A DNA stretch of 40,393 nt from Actinomycetes bacterium (GTDB lineage: Bacteria; Actinomycetota; Acidimicrobiia; Acidimicrobiales; CADCSY01), in contig JAODBP010000011.1 in assembly GCA_025464025.1 (NCBI GenBank), positions 1-40,393 on the forward strand, written 5' to 3'. This document shows, piece by piece, positions 36,094 to 40,393 of the stretch; within the stretch, counting starts at the first letter, position 1; each line of letters begins with the position of its first letter. The notes under the pieces are model-generated. The model searched no databases and was not told the origin of the DNA. It saw only the letters and a program-made list of their open reading frames with translations. The position numbers and the translations under genes are program-made.

Positions 36094-36480
36094 CTAGTCG
36101 GGGAGGCGCTGCAGGAGCTCGATGCTGTAGCCGTCGGGGTCGTTGATGAACCCGACGATCACCGGCCAGCGATCGAGCTTCTCGGGCACCATCGTCGACG
36201 TGTAACCGGCGGCCACGGCCCGGTCGTGGACGTCCATGGCGTCGTCGACGTTCATGTAGATCTTCCAGAGGGCGAACCCGTGGTCGACCGGCTGCCCGTT
36301 GTTGTAGCGCTCGGCGAGCTGGAGCCGGCCGCCCCCGTCGTCGGCGGCGAGCACGATCTCGTGCACGTCGTCGATCTCGGTGCGGCTCTGGACCTTCAGC
36401 CCGATGATCTCGGTGTAGAAGCGCTCCGAGTGCTCGATGTCGCTCACGTAGATGCAGTACTGACCAACGCTGCTTGCCAT
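36094..36480 (-). CDS. VOC-superfamily (glyoxalase-like) protein
   Basis: The 128-residue protein has the paired beta-alpha-beta-beta-beta modules of the vicinal-oxygen-chelate fold: GQYCIYVSDIEHSERFYTEIIGL at the start and FINDPDGYSIELLQ at the end, with the metal-type Glu in the last motif and His in VDHGFALW. It resembles glyoxalase I-like proteins, but the substrate is unknown. It follows the amidohydrolase by three bases and is probably co-transcribed with it. Confidence 0.85.
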   Translation of the reverse strand: MASSVGQYCIYVSDIEHSERFYTEIIGLKVQSRTEIDDVHEIVLAADDGGGRLQLAERYNNGQPVDHGFALWKIYMNVDDAMDVHDRAVAAGYTSTMVPEKLDRWPVIVGFINDPDGYSIELLQRLPD

Positions 36481-36483
36481 GTC

Positions 36484-37791
36484 TCAGATCCCCATCGCGA
36501 AGTCGGTGCCGGTCAGCCAGTGACGGCCGGCGGCCTTCACGTCGGCCCAGCGGGCGGTCAGGTCGGCGGCCGTCTGGCCGTCCTTGAGCTGGCCGAGGTC
36601 GGTCGGCGTGGGGCCGATCTTCTCGGCCAGCGGGGCGAGCTTCTCCAGGTCGAAGCCGAACGTCTCGGCCGTGGCAAGGCCGAGCATGCGGCGCGTCTCG
36701 TCGATCGGGATGTCGAAGAACGTCTTCTGCAGCCAGTCGAACGTGTTCGGCCACGTGCCCTCGGGGTGCGGGAAGTCGGTGCCCCAGAGCATGTTGTCGA
36801 TGCCGATCTCGTAGCGCATGCCGAGCTCGCGGCGCTTCACGTTGGCCAGGCCGGTGAAGCAGTTGCGGTCGACGATCTCGCTCGGGAGCATGCCGCCGAG
36901 GGCGCCCTTGAACGGGTCCTTGCCCAGCTTCTCCGAGCCCTTCTGCCCCAAGGCCAGGCGGTCCCAGAACCACAGGAGCTGGGGCAGCCACCAGCAGCCG
37001 CCCTCGGTGACGCCCATCTTCAGGTTCGGGAAGCGGGTGAAGGCGCCCGACCACAGGAGGAACCACATGGGGCGGGCCGGCCACCAGGTCACCTCGGTGA
37101 CGTAGATGCCGAGGTTGTCGCCGTACTCCTCGCGGGGCGCCGAACCGGAGTGGGTCACCACCGGCATCTCGAGCTCCTCGCAGAGGGCCCACACCGGGTC
37201 GTAGTGGCGGTCGTGGTACGGCGTCTGGCTCATCCACATCGCCGGGATCATCACCGAGCCGAGGCCGGACTCCTTGGCGTGGCGGATCTCGGCCAACACC
37301 TTGTCGATCTCGACCGTGATCGGCACCAGGGCGACGCCGCATCGGCGCTCGGGGCTCACCGAGCACAGCTCGGCCAGCCAGCGGTTGTGGGCCTTGGCGC
37401 CGGCCATGCCGAGCTCGGGGTCCATGTCGCCGGACAGGCCGAGGCCGGCGCCGAAGGGCACGCAGGTGCGGCTCTCGACCGCGTCGGCGTCGGGGTAGAC
37501 GACCTCGGCGCAGACGCCGTCACCGTCGAGGGCCTGGTCGCGCTTGATCGCGTCCCAGCCGCCCGCGAGCTCCTCGTCGTGCTCCTCGAACCACTGCTTG
37601 GCGTACGCCTCGTTGCGCACGCCGAGCTTGGTCGTTGCCTCGAGGACGGCCGCCCGCTCGCCGAGGAACTCGTCGAACTGCGGGTGGAACTTCGTCTCCA
37701 GGTACTCCCGGTACTGCTCGGTCGGCAACCCGGCGTGGCTGTCGGCGGCGATGATCAGGTACGGGTCGTTGTCGTGCGTGGTGTCGCCCAT
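36484..37791 (-). CDS. Amidohydrolase family protein (amidohydrolase 2 / ACMSD-like)
   Basis: This 435-residue TIM-barrel hydrolase begins YLIIAADSHAGLPTEQYREYL, an N-terminal DSH motif in place of the usual DxH. Later motifs are GVCAEVVYPDADA, AKAHNRWLAELCSVSPERRCGVALVP, PVVTHSGSAP with the metal-type His, and LWGTDFPHPEGTWP with the catalytic Asp. This set matches the actinobacterial amidohydrolases often found with hydrophobic-substrate degradation genes. The ATG at 37791 has a GGGGGAG site. A candidate operator covers its -10. It leads a two-gene unit with the VOC protein. Confidence 0.88.
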   Translation of the reverse strand: MGDTTHDNDPYLIIAADSHAGLPTEQYREYLETKFHPQFDEFLGERAAVLEATTKLGVRNEAYAKQWFEEHDEELAGGWDAIKRDQALDGDGVCAEVVYPDADAVESRTCVPFGAGLGLSGDMDPELGMAGAKAHNRWLAELCSVSPERRCGVALVPITVEIDKVLAEIRHAKESGLGSVMIPAMWMSQTPYHDRHYDPVWALCEELEMPVVTHSGSAPREEYGDNLGIYVTEVTWWPARPMWFLLWSGAFTRFPNLKMGVTEGGCWWLPQLLWFWDRLALGQKGSEKLGKDPFKGALGGMLPSEIVDRNCFTGLANVKRRELGMRYEIGIDNMLWGTDFPHPEGTWPNTFDWLQKTFFDIPIDETRRMLGLATAETFGFDLEKLAPLAEKIGPTPTDLGQLKDGQTAADLTARWADVKAAGRHWLTGTDFAMGI

Positions 37792-37818
37792 GGCTCCCCC
37801 TCGGTGGCGTTCCCGGGC

Positions 37819-37838
37819 ACTGTAATGCAAAAGCGTTA
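37819..37838 (-). promoter_or_regulatory. Candidate repressor operator over a -10 box
   Basis: On the plus strand TAATGC (37823-37828), a four-A spacer and GCGTTA (37833-37838) form an inverted repeat with one mismatch, in an otherwise GC-rich region. On the minus strand TACAGT (37824-37819) is a TANNNT -10 overlapping one half-site and pointing to the amidohydrolase. The size and symmetry suit a TetR-type dimer. No regulator gene is adjacent. Confidence 0.45.
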
Positions 37839-37843
37839 GTACG

Positions 37844-38665
37844 TCACGCGATCCCGTAGCCGAAGGTGCCGACGACCTTGCCGCCCTCGACGGGCTGGAT
37901 GACGGCGAGCCGGCGGTCGCCGCCGTCGAGGAGGTACTCGGCGAACACGTACCAGTCGGTGGCGACGCGCACGAGGAGCGTGAGGTCGTCGCCGGCGAGA
38001 AGGTCGCGCAGCGCGGCCGTCGAGTCGTCGCGGCCGGTGGTGGCGTGCACCTGGCCGCCGGCCCGCACCGCGAGCGTGTGGCCCTCGCCCAGCTCGGCGG
38101 CGACGGCGTCCCAGTCCCCGGCCCGGGCCGCGAGCGAGAAGCGGTCGAGGAGCTTGCCGTTGGCCAGCTCGTCGCCGGGCGTGCCGGTGACGGTGCCCCG
38201 GATGACGTCGTCCATCGGGTCGCGGGTGGCGCAGATCTCGCCCCGGATGCCGTCGTCGGCCGTCGGGAACAGGACGATCGAGCGGACCACCCACTCCTTG
38301 CCGGTGGCGTCGACGTCGCCCACCTGGCCAGTGCCCTGGAGCGTGGCCGCCGTCTCGTTGAAGACGTACCAGTCGGTGGTGAGGCTCTTGAGCTGCGACG
38401 AGTCACGGACCACGTAGGAGCCCGAGCGGTTCGAGTAGTAGCCCCGCACCTGGTCGAAGGTCGTGAGCACGCTCCCGTCCCGCAGCTCGTGGCCGGCCCG
38501 GGTGCGCACCGGCAGGGCGAAGAACACGTCGTCGGACACCGTGGCGACGATCTCGTCGACGTCGGTGCTGGTCTCCGCCGCGATGTGGCTGCGGGCGGTG
38601 AGCGCGCTCCGCTCGCGGGGCCCGAGGTCCCGCAACCACCCCTGCACGCTCGTCGTCAGCGACAT
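37844..38665 (-). CDS. Tandem SnoaL/NTF2-like protein
   Basis: The 273-residue soluble protein appears to hold two NTF2-like domains. The first (about 10-150) runs through EIVATVSDDVFFALPVR and TTDWYVFNETAATLQGTG; the second (about 165-273) repeats the same strand as ATDWYVFAEYLLDGGDRR. These folds act as small-molecule binding or isomerase domains; no catalytic set is clear. The ATG at 38665 was chosen; GTG at 38674 adds three residues and has a CAACCT at -12 to -7. It may be read together with the amidohydrolase downstream, across the operator. Confidence 0.75.
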   Translation of the reverse strand: MSLTTSVQGWLRDLGPRERSALTARSHIAAETSTDVDEIVATVSDDVFFALPVRTRAGHELRDGSVLTTFDQVRGYYSNRSGSYVVRDSSQLKSLTTDWYVFNETAATLQGTGQVGDVDATGKEWVVRSIVLFPTADDGIRGEICATRDPMDDVIRGTVTGTPGDELANGKLLDRFSLAARAGDWDAVAAELGEGHTLAVRAGGQVHATTGRDDSTAALRDLLAGDDLTLLVRVATDWYVFAEYLLDGGDRRLAVIQPVEGGKVVGTFGYGIA

Positions 38666-38778
38666 GGGTTGCACTCTGTCAGGTTGTCGTCACCCCGCGA
38701 CTCGAGCGGTTCGCTCCGTGAGGACCACCGAGCGACGCGGAGCCGCCAGGTCGCCGCGCTACTGGCGCCTGCCTGACC

Positions 38779-38784
38779 TACCGT
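38779..38784 (+). promoter_or_regulatory. -10 box TACCGT at leaderless spacing
   Basis: TACCGT occupies exactly -12 to -7 relative to the GTG at 38791, identical in sequence and position to the box before the gene at 194. The intervening CGGAGC is a poor ribosome site at zero spacing, so a leaderless start is likely. Confidence 0.45.
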
Positions 38785-38790
38785 CGGAGC

Positions 38791-39189
38791 GTGCACCTCG
38801 AGCACACCGCGCTGCTCGTCGAGAACTACGACGACGCCATCCGGTTCTTCGTCGACGCATTGGGGTTCGACCTCGTCGAGGACTCGCCGGCGACCACGAA
38901 CGATGGACGTCCGAAGCGTTGGGTCGTCGTCAGGCCGCCAGAGGCACAGACCGGCCTGCTCCTCGCCGAGGCCGACGGCGAGCGACAGGTCGATGCCATC
39001 GGCCACCAGTACGCAGGTCGAGTGGGCTTGTTCCTTCGCGTCGACGACTTCGAGGCAGCACAGCGGCGGATGCTCGACCATCGCGTCGAGTTCGTCACGG
39101 AACCTCGCGACGAGCCCTACGGCCGCGTTGCCGTGTTCCTCGACCTCTCCGGCAACAGGTGGGACCTGCTCGGACCGCCGCCGAGCTGA
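38791..39189 (+). CDS. VOC-superfamily (glyoxalase/bleomycin-resistance-like) protein
   Basis: The 132-residue protein has LEHTALLVENYDDAIRFFVDALGFDLVED as the first module, GLFLRVDDFEAAQRRMLDHRVEFV as the second, and VAVFLDLSGNRWDLLGPP at the end. The first-module His and a C-terminal Asp where Glu is usual could bind metal. The function is unknown. It is distinct from the VOC protein at 36094 (little similarity beyond the fold). It is transcribed divergently from the NTF2-like gene. Confidence 0.85.
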   Translation: MHLEHTALLVENYDDAIRFFVDALGFDLVEDSPATTNDGRPKRWVVVRPPEAQTGLLLAEADGERQVDAIGHQYAGRVGLFLRVDDFEAAQRRMLDHRVEFVTEPRDEPYGRVAVFLDLSGNRWDLLGPPPS

Positions 39190-39250
39190 ATCGGGACGGC
39201 TGTCCGGTTCGTCCGGTTTCACTGTCACACCCCCTCGTCATGATGGAGGT

Positions 39251-40372
39251 GTGGAGGTTCGGTCCTCGACGGTGGAGCAGCTGGTGGGCATGGGTCCCGC
39301 CGCGTTCGCCGATGACGACTCGATCGTCGAGCTGGACCGTGCGATCAACCAGCTCCAGGCGCTGCGCAACGGCGCCGTCGGGGTGTGGGACGCCAACAAG
39401 GAGTGGGCGCCGTCGCGGGCGAAGAGCGGTGCGGCGTGGCTCGCCTGGAAGTGCCGACGGCCGTTGGACGAGACCCGCCGCTGGACCCGTGTGGCACGAC
39501 AGCTGCGTTCGATGCCCGAGACCCAGGCCGCGTGGCTGGCTGGCGAGATCCACGAGCGGCACGTGAGCAAGCTGTGCGCGGCGCGTCGACCGGAGACGGC
39601 CGAGGTGTTCGACCGCGACGAGGCCCAGCTGGTCGACAACGCGAAGCGCCTGTCGTTCGCCCACTTCCACCGGACCGTCGACTACTGGCTCCAGCACGCC
39701 GACCCCGACGGGTCGGAGGGCGACGCCGACCGCCAGCGCGATCGGCGTGAAGCCCACCTCGACCAGTCGTTCGAGGGGATGTGGTTCGGGAAGCTCACCC
39801 TCGACCCCATCTCCGGCACCATCGTGAGCAACGCGCTCAAGGCCATCGAGCAGAAGCTCTTCCAGGCCGACTGGGCCGAGGCCAAGGCCCGGTTGGGTCG
39901 TGACCCGCTGGTGACCGAGCTGTGCCGCACCGCCAAGCAACGACGCGCCGACGCGTTCACCGAGATGGCAACGCTCGCCCGAGCCGTGCCCGCCGACGCC
40001 CGACGGCCCGAGCCGCTCTTCACCGTGGTGATGGGCTACGAGAAGTTCAAGCAGGTCTGCGAGCTCGCCAACCGCACCGTCGTCACCCCAGGCTCACTCG
40101 TCCCGTACCTGACCGACTCGCTGATCGAGCGCATCGTGGCCGACGGCCCGTCCCGGGTGTTCGACGTCGGCGAAGCCCGCTGCTTCACCGGCGCCACCCG
40201 ACGCGCTGTCGAGGTCCTCGGCGAGGAATGCTTCGAAGACACCTGCGAGGTGCCCGCCGAGGACGCCCAGATCGACCACATCATCGAGTACTCCAAAGAT
40301 GGGCCGACGAGGACCTGGAACGGCCGACCCGCCTGCGGCTTCCACAACCGAGCCCGCAACCGCGGCCCCTGA
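39251..40372 (+). CDS. DUF222-like HNH endonuclease protein
   Basis: The 373-residue protein has a long helical region typical of actinobacterial DUF222 (13E12-type) proteins: RAINQLQALRNGAVGVWDANKEW, SGAAWLAWKCRRPLDETRRW, WLAGEIHERHVSKL, FEGMWFGKLTLDPISGTIVSNAL. It ends in an HNH motif, IDHIIEYSKDGPTRTWNGRPACGFHNRARN, with the DH pair, Asn and final His in place. A Cys pair (ECFEDTC) precedes it. The variant lacks the usual CDRPPxxCxxHH spacing. The GTG at 39251 follows GGAGG by one base; other starts are possible. Such genes are often multicopy and of unclear role. The last 21 bases of the window hold nothing. Confidence 0.85.
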   Translation: MEVRSSTVEQLVGMGPAAFADDDSIVELDRAINQLQALRNGAVGVWDANKEWAPSRAKSGAAWLAWKCRRPLDETRRWTRVARQLRSMPETQAAWLAGEIHERHVSKLCAARRPETAEVFDRDEAQLVDNAKRLSFAHFHRTVDYWLQHADPDGSEGDADRQRDRREAHLDQSFEGMWFGKLTLDPISGTIVSNALKAIEQKLFQADWAEAKARLGRDPLVTELCRTAKQRRADAFTEMATLARAVPADARRPEPLFTVVMGYEKFKQVCELANRTVVTPGSLVPYLTDSLIERIVADGPSRVFDVGEARCFTGATRRAVEVLGEECFEDTCEVPAEDAQIDHIIEYSKDGPTRTWNGRPACGFHNRARNRGP

Positions 40373-40393
40373 TGCGGGCGCGGCCGCCGCGGC

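Overview
The window is about 40 kb of very GC-rich (roughly 70% or more) bacterial chromosome. Protein families, gene order, frequent GTG starts and many 4-base start/stop overlaps all point to an actinomycete. Supporting signs are an aroC-aroK-aroB-aroQ-pepQ-efp-nusB run, a mycothiol-dependent-enzyme family member, a DUF222-type HNH protein and TANNNT -10 boxes placed for leaderless transcription. Type IV pilus genes beside aroC suggest a lineage such as Acidimicrobiia; that placement is an inference.

Layout. 1-721: tail of a HAD phosphatase and a small membrane protein. 847-9755 (minus): pyrimidine operon pyrR-pyrB-pyrC-carA-carB-pyrD-pyrF, headed by a promoter, a PyrR-binding RNA hairpin and a terminator-like hairpin inside the first codons of pyrR. 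9740-12464: a GHKL ATPase, a DUF5996 protein and a zinc alcohol dehydrogenase. 12584-23011: cobalamin region. cobQ faces left. A B12 riboswitch faces right and leads an operon for import (btuFCD), adenosylation (cobO), salvage (cbiZ, cbiB, cobU), lower-loop assembly (cobS, cobT) and linker supply (cobC/cobD-type), with an unexpected MDMPI-family gene inside it. 23008-28173 (minus): shikimate genes with pepQ, efp and nusB. 28215-32436 (minus): type IV pilus genes pilA, pilD, a fused pilM-pilN, pilO and a PilP-like gene.

32581-33625 (plus) is a cysteine-catabolism pair, cysteine dioxygenase and rhodanese, preceded by a tiny probably leaderless reading frame encoding MPTRSCCRCCA, which looks like a cysteine-sensing attenuator. 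33671-40372 holds a lipoprotein, a GGDEF-EAL protein, two VOC proteins, an amidohydrolase with a candidate operator over its promoter, a double NTF2-like protein and an HNH endonuclease.

The most interesting signals are regulatory: the polycysteine leader, the pyr leader that seems to join translational repression to an intragenic terminator, the B12 riboswitch whose P1 strand can re-pair downstream, and a 52-base palindrome forming the end of cbiB. I saw no tRNA, rRNA, CRISPR array, insertion sequence or prophage.
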